From NCBI RefSeq assembly GCF_030268885.1, contig NZ_BSSA01000036.1:23277-87276 (forward strand): a DNA stretch of 64,000 nucleotides, in the 5' to 3' direction. The notes beneath the pieces are model-generated. The model made no database searches, was not told where the DNA came from, and saw only the letters and a program-made list of their open reading frames with translations. The position numbers and the translations under genes are program-made. Origin of the DNA: Kitasatospora phosalacinea (GTDB lineage: Bacteria > Actinomycetota > Actinomycetes > Streptomycetales > Streptomycetaceae). Each line of letters opens with the position of its first letter. Positions within the stretch are counted from its first letter, which is position 1. This document shows positions 18,156 through 25,967 of the stretch, in pieces.

Positions 18156-19556
18156 TCAGTGACCGGCCCGGGCGGTCAGGAACGCCAGCAGGTCCTGCCT
18201 GGTCACGATGCCCTGCGGCTTGCCCTCGACCAGCACCACCACCGCGTCGGCCTTCTCCAGCACCGCCATCAGGTTGGTCACCGTCTCGCCCGAACCCACC
18301 ACCGGCAGCGGCTTCGACATCACCTTGTCCAGGGTGTCGGTCAGCTGGATCCGCCCGTTGAACAGGCCCTCCAGCAGCTCGCGCTCCACCACCGAGCCGA
18401 CCACCTCGCCCGCCATGATGTCCGGGTGCCCGGCGCCCTGGGAGACCACCGGCATCTGCGAGACCCCGAAGTCCTGCAGCACCCGGACCGCCTCGGCGAC
18501 CGTCTCACCGGGGTGCATGTGCACGAACTGCGGGATGCCCTCGTGCTCGATCGCGTCCTTGCGGGCCAGCACCTCGCCGATGTGCGCCTCGTCGGTGGCG
18601 GCCGGCAGGAAGCCGTAGTCCGCCATCCAGTCGTCGTTGAAGATCTTCGACAGGTAGCCGCGGCCGCCGTCCGGCAGCAGCACCACCACCACGTCGTCCG
18701 GCCCCAGCTCCCGCGCCACCTCCAGCGCCGCCACCACGGCCATCCCGCAGGAGCCGCCGACCAGCAGGCCCTCCTCCTTGGCCAGCCGCCGGGTCATCTG
18801 GAACGAGTCCTTGTCCGAGACCGCCACGATCCGGTCCGCGACCTGCCGGTCGTACGCGGTCGGCCAGAAGTCCTCGCCGACGCCCTCCACCAGGTACGGC
18901 CGCCCGGTGCCGCCCGAGTACACCGACCCCTCCGGGTCCGCCCCGATCACCTGCACCTTCCCGCCGGAGACCTCCTTCAGGTAGTTGCCCGTCCCGGAGA
19001 TCGTCCCGCCGGTGCCGACGCCCGCCACGAAGTGGGTGATCCGCCCCTCGGTCTGCGCCCACAGCTCCGGGCCGGTCGAGTGGTAGTGCGAGGCCGGGTT
19101 CTCCGGGTTGGAGTACTGGTCCGGCTTCCACGCGTTCGGGGTCTCCCGGACCAGCCGGTCCGAGACGTTGTAGTACGAGTCCGGGTGCTCGGGCGCGACC
19201 GCGGTCGGGCAGACCACCACCTCCGCCCCGTACGCCCGCAGCGTGTTGATCTTGTCCGTCGACACCTTGTCCGGGCAGACGAAGATGCACTTGTAGCCCT
19301 TCTGCTGGGCCACGATCGCCAGCCCCACCCCGGTGTTGCCGCTGGTGGGCTCGACGATCGTCCCGCCGGGCTTGAGCGCGCCGGAAGCCTCCGCCGCCTC
19401 GATCATCCGCATCGCGATCCGGTCCTTCACCGAACCGCCCGGATTGAAGTACTCGACCTTGGCCAGCACGGTGGCGCTGATCCCCTCGGCGACCTTGTTG
19501 AGCTTCACCAACGGGGTGTCGCCGACCAGCTCGATGATCGAATTGTGGTACCGCAC
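18156..19556 (-). CDS. Cystathionine beta-synthase with CBS-domain pair
   Basis: The 466-residue enzyme condenses homocysteine with serine (or acts on O-acetylserine) to give cystathionine. The PLP lysine is in PGGSVKDRIA, the phosphate loop is GVGTGGTISG, and EPTSGNTGVGLA marks substrate binding. Two CBS motifs occupy the C-terminal 130 residues (MHPGETVAEAVRVLQDFGVS and MSKPLPVVGSGETVTNLMAV), the layout of the actinobacterial Cbs enzymes. The GTG at 19556 follows GGGAGGA with 5-base spacing, better than the ATG at 19583. With the metB-type gene at 9.2 kb it makes interconversion of cysteine and methionine possible. Confidence 0.92.
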   Translation of the reverse strand: MRYHNSIIELVGDTPLVKLNKVAEGISATVLAKVEYFNPGGSVKDRIAMRMIEAAEASGALKPGGTIVEPTSGNTGVGLAIVAQQKGYKCIFVCPDKVSTDKINTLRAYGAEVVVCPTAVAPEHPDSYYNVSDRLVRETPNAWKPDQYSNPENPASHYHSTGPELWAQTEGRITHFVAGVGTGGTISGTGNYLKEVSGGKVQVIGADPEGSVYSGGTGRPYLVEGVGEDFWPTAYDRQVADRIVAVSDKDSFQMTRRLAKEEGLLVGGSCGMAVVAALEVARELGPDDVVVVLLPDGGRGYLSKIFNDDWMADYGFLPAATDEAHIGEVLARKDAIEHEGIPQFVHMHPGETVAEAVRVLQDFGVSQMPVVSQGAGHPDIMAGEVVGSVVERELLEGLFNGRIQLTDTLDKVMSKPLPVVGSGETVTNLMAVLEKADAVVVLVEGKPQGIVTRQDLLAFLTARAGH

Positions 19557-19675
19557 GGGGGTCCTCCCGGTCCGTGGCATCACTGTTGTGCCGAAACCCC
19601 CACCCTAGGCCCCGCCCCGCACCACACCCCCCACGACGGAACCGAAACCACCACCACCCCAGACAACGCCCCGGA

Positions 19676-19985
19676 CCCGCCCCAGGCAATCCCACTCCCC
19701 CAGCGCCCCCGGGGAGCCCCCGGCCCCGCCACAGGCGATCCCCGCAGCCCCCAGGCCCGCCGCACGCGGCCCCGCCCCCTGGGGGGCCTGCCGCAGGCAA
19801 TCCCGCTCCCCCAGAGCCCCCCGGGCCCGCCGCAGGCGGCCCCCGCAGCCCTCGGATCCGCCGCAGGCGATCCCGCTCCCCGCCCAGGCCCGCCGCAGGC
19901 GGCCCCTCTACCGGCCCCCAGATCCGCCGCAGGCGCGGTCCCCGGCCCCCGGCCCCCAAGCCCGCCGCAGGCGATCTCGTCCCAC
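19676..19985. repeat. Degenerate ~31-bp GC-rich repeat array
   Basis: Nine imperfect copies of a CCGCCGCAGGCGATCCC-like core occur, with the CAGGC (once CACGC) at about 19683, 19732, 19763, 19794, 19833, 19864, 19896, 19930 and 19968. Several spacings are 31-34 bp. Spacers are C-rich and unlike one another. The array lies in the 595-bp gap between cystathionine beta-synthase and the SGNH hydrolase. The open frames through it give only low-complexity protein and are not believed. Confidence 0.75.
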
Positions 19986-20151
19986 CTCGCCGCCCGCCCG
20001 CACAGGCGCTCCCTCCCCCAGGCCCCCGCGCTCCCGGCTCCCGGCTCCCGGTCCGGCGGGTGGGTGGTTCTGGATGGGCGGGCCGGTACGGCGGGGCGCG
20101 CGGGGGGTACGAGTGGGAGTACCGGTGTGCGGAGTGGAGAGGGGGTTGCCG

Positions 20152-21297
20152 ATGACCGGCTCGCAGGCGTCGAGGGCCCGGGTGGCGCGGCGGATCGCCA
20201 CGGCGGCGGCGTACGGGGGTGGTGGGCTGGGGCTGCTGGGGGTGGGGCTGGCGGGGGTGCTGTTGACGGAGAGCCGGATGGCGATCCGGGCGATCGGGGT
20301 GCTGGAGGGCGATCCGCCGCGGGCGGACGGCCTGTACGGCGAGGGGTTCGCCGATCCGGCGGACCGGCGGCGGCCGCTGGTGCTGGCGTTCCTGGGCGAC
20401 TCGACGGCGGCGGGCCTGGGGGTGCAGCGGGCGCAGGAGACCCCGGGCGCACTGCTCGCCTCGGGGCTGGCCTCGGTCGCGGAGCGCCGGGTCCAGTTGG
20501 TGAACGTGGCGAAGTCGGGGGCGCGCTCCTCGGACCTGGCCCGTCAGCTGGCGCTGGTCTCGGCGCTGCCGCACCGGCCCGACGTCGCGGTGGTGATGAT
20601 CGGCGCGAACGACGTGACCCGGCACGCCCCGGCGGCCCGCAGCGTGCGGGAGCTGGGCGAGGCGGTGGGCGCACTGGTCTCGGCGGGGTGCCACGTGGTG
20701 GTGGGCACGTGCCCCGACCTGGGGACGATCAAGCCGGTGCGGCCGCCACTGCGGTGGGTGGCGCGGCGGTTGAGCCGACAGCTCGCGGCGGCGCAGACGA
20801 TCGCGGTGGTGGAGGCGGGCGGGCGGACGGTCTCGCTGGGTTCGCTGCTGGGCCCGGAGTTCGCGACGCGCCCGGAGCTGTTCGCCGCGGACCGCTACCA
20901 CCCGTCGGCGCAGGGGTACGCGACGGCGTCGATGGCGCTGCTGCCCTCGTTGTGCGCGGCGCTGGGGCTGTGGCCGCAGGAGTCGCCGGAGGCGGGCGGC
21001 GCGGTGGAGCCGCAGGCGGTGCTGCCGGTGGCGGTGGCGGCCGCCGCGGCGGCTGGTCGTTCGGGTACGGAGGTGACGGCGGCGGGCCCGGCGAACGGCA
21101 CCTGGCGCTGGGCGACGCTGAAGCAGCGCTTCCGCCTGGCCCTCCCGCACGGCGCGGACGCGGAACCGGACGCGGAGCCGGGAGGGGAGTCGACCGGGGC
21201 GGGCCCGACGGAGCTGGCCGGCGGTGGCGGCCCGCGGGCGATCACGTCGGCGAACTCACATCCGGAGGCGGATGACGCCGGGGCTACCAAGCGGTAA
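20152..21297 (+). CDS. SGNH/GDSL-type hydrolase, membrane-anchored
   Basis: The 381-residue protein has a membrane segment near the N-terminus (GLGLLGVGLAGVLLTES), then an SGNH hydrolase domain. Block I is LAFLGDSTAAGLG with the nucleophile Ser near residue 85, block III is VMIGANDVT, and block V is ADRYHPSAQGY with the catalytic Asp and His near 245-250. The C-terminus is a low-complexity Ala/Gly-rich tail. Family members cleave esters such as acyl or acetyl groups on lipids or sugars; the substrate is unknown. The ATG at 20152 has GAGAGGGGG upstream; the ORF extends to 20074 but through a repeat-rich region. The gene lies 56 bp before the thiolase gene and may be cotranscribed with it. Confidence 0.88.
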   Translation: MTGSQASRARVARRIATAAAYGGGGLGLLGVGLAGVLLTESRMAIRAIGVLEGDPPRADGLYGEGFADPADRRRPLVLAFLGDSTAAGLGVQRAQETPGALLASGLASVAERRVQLVNVAKSGARSSDLARQLALVSALPHRPDVAVVMIGANDVTRHAPAARSVRELGEAVGALVSAGCHVVVGTCPDLGTIKPVRPPLRWVARRLSRQLAAAQTIAVVEAGGRTVSLGSLLGPEFATRPELFAADRYHPSAQGYATASMALLPSLCAALGLWPQESPEAGGAVEPQAVLPVAVAAAAAAGRSGTEVTAAGPANGTWRWATLKQRFRLALPHGADAEPDAEPGGESTGAGPTELAGGGGPRAITSANSHPEADDAGATKR

Positions 21298-21353
21298 CTT
21301 TCCCCGGAGATCCACCGGATCGCACCCCGAGGTCACTCAGCGAGGAGCCCGCC

Positions 21354-22574
21354 ATGCCCGAAGCCGTCATCGTCAGCGCCGCCCGTTCGCCGATCGGCCG
21401 GGCGTTCAAGGGGTCGCTGAAGGACCTCCGCCCGGACGACCTGACCGCGCAGGTGATCGGCGCCGCGCTGGCGAAGGTCCCGCAGCTGGACCCGCGGCAG
21501 ATCGACGACCTGATGCTGGGCTGCGGCCTGCCGGGCGGCGAGCAGGGCCACAACCTGGCCCGGATCGTGGCCGTCCAGATGGGCATGGACTACCTGCCGG
21601 GCGCGACGATCACCCGCTACTGCTCCTCGTCCCTGCAGACGACCCGGATGGCGCTGCACGCGATCAGGGCGGGCGAGGGCGACGTCTTCGTCTCGGCGGG
21701 CGTCGAGACCGTCTCCCGCTCGGTCAACGGCACCTCGGACGGCATGCCGGGCACCACGAACCCGCTGTTCGACGAGGCGCAGGCGCGCACCAAGCACCGC
21801 GCCGAGACCGGCGGCGGCGAGTGGCACGACCCGCGCGAGGACGGCCTGCTGCCGGACGCGTACATCGCGATGGGGCAGACCGCGGAGAACCTGGCCGCGC
21901 TGAAGGGGATCACCCGGGCCGAGCAGGACGAGTTCGGCGTGCGCTCGCAGAACCTGGCGGAGGCGGCGATCGCGGCCGGTTTCTGGCAGCGCGAGATCAC
22001 CCCGGTGACGCTGCCGGACGGCACGGTGGTGAGCGCGGACGACGGCCCGCGCGCGGGCGTGACGCTGGAGGCGGTCTCCGGGCTGAAGCCGGTGTTCCGC
22101 CCCGACGGTACCGTCACGGCTGGTAACTGCTGCCCGCTGAACGACGGCGCGGCCGCGCTGGTGGTCATGTCGGACACCAAGGCGCGCGAGCTGGGCATCA
22201 CGCCGCTGGCCCGGGTGGTGTCCACCGGCGTCTCCGCGCTCTCCCCGGAGATCATGGGCTACGGCCCGGTGGAGGCGTCGAAGCAGGCGCTGCGGCGGGC
22301 CGGCCTGTCGATCGGCGACATCGACCTGGTGGAGATCAACGAGGCGTTCGCGGCCCAGGTCATCCCGTCCTACCGGGACCTCGGCGTGGACCTGGACCGG
22401 CTGAACGTGAACGGCGGCGCGATCGCGGTCGGGCACCCGTTCGGCATGACCGGCGCCCGGATCACCACCACGCTGATCAACTCCCTCCAGTGGCACGACA
22501 AGCAGTTCGGCCTGGAGACCATGTGCGTGGGCGGCGGGCAGGGCATGGCGATGGTGATCGAGCGCCTGAGCTGA
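21354..22574 (+). CDS. Acetyl-CoA acyltransferase (thiolase)
   Basis: The 406-residue thiolase has the full catalytic set: the acylated Cys90 in TRYCSSSLQ, the HEAF-type loop as VEINEAFAAQ, the catalytic His in GHPFGMTGAR, and the second Cys in MCVGGGQGMAM. It carries out reversible condensation or cleavage of acyl-CoA, and is either a FadA-type beta-oxidation thiolase or a biosynthetic AtoB-type one. By eye I cannot separate them. Length is normal. The GAGGAG before the ATG at 21354 is well placed. A strong terminator follows. Confidence 0.93.
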   Translation: MPEAVIVSAARSPIGRAFKGSLKDLRPDDLTAQVIGAALAKVPQLDPRQIDDLMLGCGLPGGEQGHNLARIVAVQMGMDYLPGATITRYCSSSLQTTRMALHAIRAGEGDVFVSAGVETVSRSVNGTSDGMPGTTNPLFDEAQARTKHRAETGGGEWHDPREDGLLPDAYIAMGQTAENLAALKGITRAEQDEFGVRSQNLAEAAIAAGFWQREITPVTLPDGTVVSADDGPRAGVTLEAVSGLKPVFRPDGTVTAGNCCPLNDGAAALVVMSDTKARELGITPLARVVSTGVSALSPEIMGYGPVEASKQALRRAGLSIGDIDLVEINEAFAAQVIPSYRDLGVDLDRLNVNGGAIAVGHPFGMTGARITTTLINSLQWHDKQFGLETMCVGGGQGMAMVIERLS

Positions 22575-22633
22575 CCCGGAGGGGGCCGCTGTGGCGCGCG
22601 TCTCATCCATTCGGAGTGACACTGCGTAATTGA

Positions 22634-22672
22634 GGGCCGGATCACACCGCGGGTGTGGTCCGGCCCGTTTTT
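22634..22672 (+). terminator. Intrinsic terminator of the thiolase gene
   Basis: A 15-bp stem (GGGCCGGATCACACC with its near-complement, one G:U pair) with a short loop is followed by GTTTTT. It sits 60 bp after the thiolase stop. Confidence 0.9.
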
Positions 22673-22863
22673 CGTCGTTCCGCGACCGAATGATCGACGC
22701 ACCGGATTGGATCAACTCCGCAGCGTAGAAAGGTATTACCTAACAATTTGAGGACAAGTAGGAAAGTCACAGACAAATCCGACATCAGCCACTGCAGTAA
22801 CGGCCGCCGATACGGCAGTGTGGAGGCGTAACCCCGTTCCGCTCCTCGTTGGGAGTACGTTCC

Positions 22864-23793
22864 GTGAGCGCCGTCTACCTCCCCCTGCTGCTGGTACTGA
22901 TCGTCCTGACCGCCGCCGTCCTGCTCCACCTCCGCGCACTGGCACGGAAGTTGGACGCGCGGCAGTCCGCCCCGCAGGTGGACGAGGCACTGATACGCCG
23001 CGCCGTCGCGGAGGCGCTGGCCGCCGACCGGGAGCGGGAGATCACCGAGGCCCGGGCGTTCTGGGCCGAGCAGGAGGCCCGCGCCGCCGAGGACTCCCCG
23101 CTGTTCGACACCCCGTTCACCACCATCGGGGAGGACTGGCCGATCTTCTTCCCGCGCCCGACCGGCCCGCAGGACGCCGCCGACAACAACGGCGTGATGG
23201 ACCCGGAGTTCGGCGAGGCACTGCGCCACGCGCTGGAGGACCTGATCAAGGACGACCCGGCGGACGGCACCCCGGCCGGCGGCGCCCGCGCCGCGCACCC
23301 CGCGCAGGGGCACCCCGCGCAGGGCGGCGGTCTGCCCGCCCCCGGCGACAACGGCGACGTGAAGGCCCGCCGGGAGGCCGACCTGCTGGCCACCGGCCTG
23401 GAGGCCGGGCTGCTGGACGCCGAGACCGAGCCCGCCGCCGCGCCCGACCCGCGCCGCCACCCCTCGCACCCGGACTTCGTGCCCAGCCCGACCCCGTCCC
23501 GCGAGTGGACCGACGACCGGCTGGCCGCGCTCGCCGAGGAGCGGATCGCGCTGACCGACGTCCGCCCCGGCCCGCTCGGCACCCTGGACGTGTACGCCTT
23601 CGCCGACGGCACCACGCTGTGCGTCGCGCCCGGCGACCGGGAGGCCGCGTACCGGCTGATCGACGCCGTCCGGGCCGGTGAGGACGTCCGGCTGCTCGGC
23701 GGTTCCCGGTTCTCCGGCTCGTACTCGCTGACCTTCTCCACCGACGACGAGACGGTCTACGTGCTCGCGGACCGGGTGGTCGCCTCGATCTGA
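22864..23793 (+). CDS. Conserved streptomycete membrane-anchored protein
   Basis: The 309-residue protein has an N-terminal membrane helix (YLPLLLVLIVLTAAVLL) followed by basic residues, an acidic helical segment (DEALIRRAVAEALAADREREI), a Pro/Ala/Gly-rich middle with a small tandem HPAQG repeat, and a C-terminal beta-rich part (GTLDVYAFADGTTLCVAPGDREAAYRLID, GSRFSGSYSLTFST). I do not recognise a known domain. The GTG at 22864 follows GGGAG at 10 bases. The TTG at 22849 is upstream in frame but without a ribosome site. An AT-rich upstream stretch (about 22730-22780) may hold the promoter. It is monocistronic. Confidence 0.7.
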   Translation: MSAVYLPLLLVLIVLTAAVLLHLRALARKLDARQSAPQVDEALIRRAVAEALAADREREITEARAFWAEQEARAAEDSPLFDTPFTTIGEDWPIFFPRPTGPQDAADNNGVMDPEFGEALRHALEDLIKDDPADGTPAGGARAAHPAQGHPAQGGGLPAPGDNGDVKARREADLLATGLEAGLLDAETEPAAAPDPRRHPSHPDFVPSPTPSREWTDDRLAALAEERIALTDVRPGPLGTLDVYAFADGTTLCVAPGDREAAYRLIDAVRAGEDVRLLGGSRFSGSYSLTFSTDDETVYVLADRVVASI

Positions 23794-23817
23794 CGGCCGC
23801 CCGCCCGCGCCCGCACC

Positions 23818-23872
23818 GACGGGGCGCCGACCGCCCGGCAAGGGGTTGCCCGGGCCGGCTCGGCGCCCCGTC
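23818..23872. terminator. Bidirectional hairpin terminator
   Basis: A 13-bp perfect outer stem (GACGGGGCGCCGA and complement) encloses an inner GCCCGG-type stem, between two convergent genes. No T tract is present. Confidence 0.8.
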
Positions 23873-23896
23873 GCCGTCCGGGGGGTTGACGGTCCG

Positions 23897-24238
23897 TCAG
23901 GCGGTGGCCAGGTCGGTGGCCTCGACGTCGGCGAGCGCGGCGGCCAGGACGTCCGGGTGCCCGTCGCCCGCGGCGAGCGCCAGGTCGTGCCCGGTGACGG
24001 CGAGTTGGTCGCCCACCGCGAAGGCCCCGCAGTCCGGGACCTCCAGCGCGGGCAGCCCCTCCAGGGCCCGCCCGGCGTCCGCCAGCCGCCGGGCCAGCGC
24101 GAGCACCGCGGCGGCCCGCGACGGGTGCCCGGGGACGGTGCCCAGCAGGCGGCTCTGCGGCATCGCCCGGAAGCGGTCGGCGAGCCGGTCGACGGCGGCG
24201 GTCAGCCGCGCGGCGGCGGCGGGGAGTTGCTCGGACAT
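23897..24238 (-). CDS. Conserved small unknown protein
   Basis: The 113-residue Ala/Leu-rich protein is largely helical (LPAAAARLTAAVDRLADRFRAM, AVLALARRLADAGRALEGL) with a short hydrophobic C-terminal half (FAVGDQLAVTGHDLALAAG). There is no membrane span or known motif. TAGGCT (24246-24251) ends seven bases before the ATG at 24238, which suggests a leaderless message. It is related in context to similar small proteins of streptomycetes; its function is unknown. Confidence 0.7.
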   Translation of the reverse strand: MSEQLPAAAARLTAAVDRLADRFRAMPQSRLLGTVPGHPSRAAAVLALARRLADAGRALEGLPALEVPDCGAFAVGDQLAVTGHDLALAAGDGHPDVLAAALADVEATDLATA

Positions 24239-24276
24239 GGCCCCGAGCCTAGAGGGCCCGGCCGACCACTCCGAAC

Positions 24277-24316
24277 GCGGCGGGCCCCGGAGGAACGTTC
24301 CTCCGGGGCCCGCCGC
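24277..24316 (-). terminator. 40-bp perfect palindrome, terminator of the BI-1 gene
   Basis: Positions 24277-24296 and 24297-24316 are exact reverse complements with no loop (the centre reads GGAACGTTCC). It lies 20 bp downstream of the stop of the BI-1 gene. As RNA this gives a very stable hairpin. Confidence 0.85.
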
Positions 24317-24335
24317 TTCAGCTACCGGGTGCCGG

Positions 24336-25187
24336 TCAGTCGTCGCCGCGCAGGATGGCGATCAGGCGCAGCATCTCCATGTAGATCCACACCAGCGACA
24401 GCGTCAGGCCGAAGGCGGCCCGCCAGGCCTCCTTCTCGGGGGCGCCGTGGCGGATGCCCTCCTCGATCTCGGCGTAGTCGAGGGTGAGGAAGAACGCGCC
24501 GAGGGCGATGCCGACCAGGCCGACCAGGATGCCGAGCGGGCCGGAGCGCAGGCCGAAGTCGGCGCCGAAGAGCATCGCCACCGTGTTGACCAGCATCAGC
24601 AGGACGAAGCCGATGGCGATCGAGATGCCGATCCGGGTGTACCGGGGGGTGACCCGGATCCGGCCGCTCTTGTAGGCGAACAGCGTCGCCGCGAACACCG
24701 CGGAGGTGCCCAGCACGGCCTGGATCGCGATGCCCGGCCAGAGCGTCTCGAAGGCCTTGCTGATCGCGCCGAGGAAGAAGCCCTCCAGCGCCGCGTAGGC
24801 CAGGATCAGGCCCGGGTTGACGCTGCGCTTGAGGCTGATCACGAAGCCGATGACCATCGCGACCAGGGCCGCGCCGATCGCCGGGGCGAAGTTGTCCATC
24901 GGCACGGTGAACCACGCCACCGCACCGAAGGCGACCAGGGTCAGCAGCGTCATGGCCGTCCGGGCGACCACGTCGTCCATGGTCATCCGGCCGGTCTGCA
25001 GCGGGCCGGCGGACGGCGCCTCGTACATCACGGCGAGCTGCTCGTCGGTCAGCGGCTGCTGCCCCGCGTACGGGTTGCCGTACGCCTGCTGGCCCGGCTG
25101 GGCGGCCGTCTGCGTGCCGAACCCCGCGTACTGGTCGTTGCGGGTGAAGGACCCCTCCCGCGAGAAGACCGGGTTCCTGCTTCTCAT
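24336..25187 (-). CDS. Bax inhibitor-1/YccA family membrane protein
   Basis: The 283-residue protein has an N-terminal soluble part (TAAQPGQQAYGNPYAGQQP, low complexity) and seven membrane segments of the BI-1 family (MTLLTLVAFGAVAWFTV, AIGAALVAMVIGFVIS, LILAYAALEGFFLGAI, AVLGTSAVFAATLFA, SIAIGFVLLMLVNTVAML, LGILVGLVGIALGAFFLTL, WRAAFGLTLSLVWIYMEML). The C-terminal segment holds the acidic residues usual in the family (LDYAEIEEGI). BI-1 proteins are pH-sensitive calcium-leak channels in other bacteria; their role in actinobacteria is unclear. The start ATG at 25187 has AAGGA five bases upstream. The frame runs on upstream across the divergent cyclophilin but that is antisense. Confidence 0.9.
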   Translation of the reverse strand: MRSRNPVFSREGSFTRNDQYAGFGTQTAAQPGQQAYGNPYAGQQPLTDEQLAVMYEAPSAGPLQTGRMTMDDVVARTAMTLLTLVAFGAVAWFTVPMDNFAPAIGAALVAMVIGFVISLKRSVNPGLILAYAALEGFFLGAISKAFETLWPGIAIQAVLGTSAVFAATLFAYKSGRIRVTPRYTRIGISIAIGFVLLMLVNTVAMLFGADFGLRSGPLGILVGLVGIALGAFFLTLDYAEIEEGIRHGAPEKEAWRAAFGLTLSLVWIYMEMLRLIAILRGDD

Positions 25188-25355
25188 CACATTCCTTCCG
25201 GGGCGGCACGGCACCACCCACACAGAGCACAAGAGTAATGGTTTGGCAAAGTATTCCGCGTCGGTCGTGAGGATGATCCCGTGTCGCCTGCGCGGAGGGC
25301 CACCCAGGGGGCAGGGTGGGTGGCGCACCTGATGCATACCCAGAAAGGCGGCCCC

Positions 25356-25880
25356 ATGGCCGAGGAGCTGTACGCCACCCTGAAGACCAACAAGGGCGAC
25401 ATCGAGATCCGGCTGCTGCCGAACCACGCCCCCAAGACGGTCAAGAACTTCGTGGAGCTGGCGACGGGTGAGCGCCAGTGGATCGACCCGAACACCGGGC
25501 AGCCCAGCAACGCCCCGCTGTACGACGGCACGGTCTTCCACCGGGTGATCAGCGGGTTCATGATCCAGGGCGGCGACCCGCTGGGCAACGGCACCGGCGG
25601 CCCCGGCTACAAGTTCGCCGACGAGTTCCACCCGGACCTCGCCTTCACCAAGCCGTACCTGCTGGCGATGGCCAACGCGGGCCCGGGCACCAACGGTTCG
25701 CAGTTCTTCATCACGGTCGGCCCGACCACCTGGCTGACCGGCAAGCACACCATCTTCGGCGAGGTGACCGACGCGGCCAGCCAGCGCGTGGTGGACGCGA
25801 TCGTGAACGTCGAGACCGGCCGCAACGACCGTCCGCTGGAGGACGTGGTGATCGAGAAGGTCGTCGTCGAGACCCGCTGA
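25356..25880 (+). CDS. ppiA: Peptidyl-prolyl cis-trans isomerase (cyclophilin)
   Basis: The 174-residue cytoplasmic cyclophilin has YDGTVFHRVISGFMIQGGD (catalytic Arg in FHRV), the FITVGPTTWLTGKHTIFGEV block, and GTNGSQFF. It speeds proline isomerisation in protein folding. No signal peptide is present. The ATG at 25356 has AAAGG at good spacing; the upstream in-frame start at 25281 is less likely. It is divergent from the BI-1 gene and ends at a bidirectional hairpin. Confidence 0.95.
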   Translation: MAEELYATLKTNKGDIEIRLLPNHAPKTVKNFVELATGERQWIDPNTGQPSNAPLYDGTVFHRVISGFMIQGGDPLGNGTGGPGYKFADEFHPDLAFTKPYLLAMANAGPGTNGSQFFITVGPTTWLTGKHTIFGEVTDAASQRVVDAIVNVETGRNDRPLEDVVIEKVVVETR

Positions 25881-25906
25881 CGGTCCGTCGGCGCGCCCGG
25901 CGCGCG

Positions 25907-25944
25907 GGAGCCGCCCGCCCCTCGTCGGAGGGGCGGGCGGCTCC
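25907..25944. terminator. Bidirectional terminator between ppiA and the FtsX-type permease
   Basis: A 16-bp perfect stem (GGAGCCGCCCGCCCCT and complement) with a 6-base loop lies 26 bp after the ppiA stop and 23 bp from the stop of the convergent permease gene. Confidence 0.88.
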
Positions 25945-25967
25945 ACGTGCGTCGTGACGCCGGTGCG

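Noticed and set aside
19676..19985. CRISPR array
   Set aside because: Repeats are degenerate, spacings vary, spacers are C-rich and similar in composition, and there are no cas genes.
17673..21275. Long plus-strand frame of 1200 codons
   Set aside because: Antisense to cystathionine beta-synthase and through the repeat array; no domain visible.
22730..22790. Iron box (DtxR/IdeR type) in the AT-rich stretch
   Set aside because: Only one half-site-like TTACCTAA is present; the dyad is not there.
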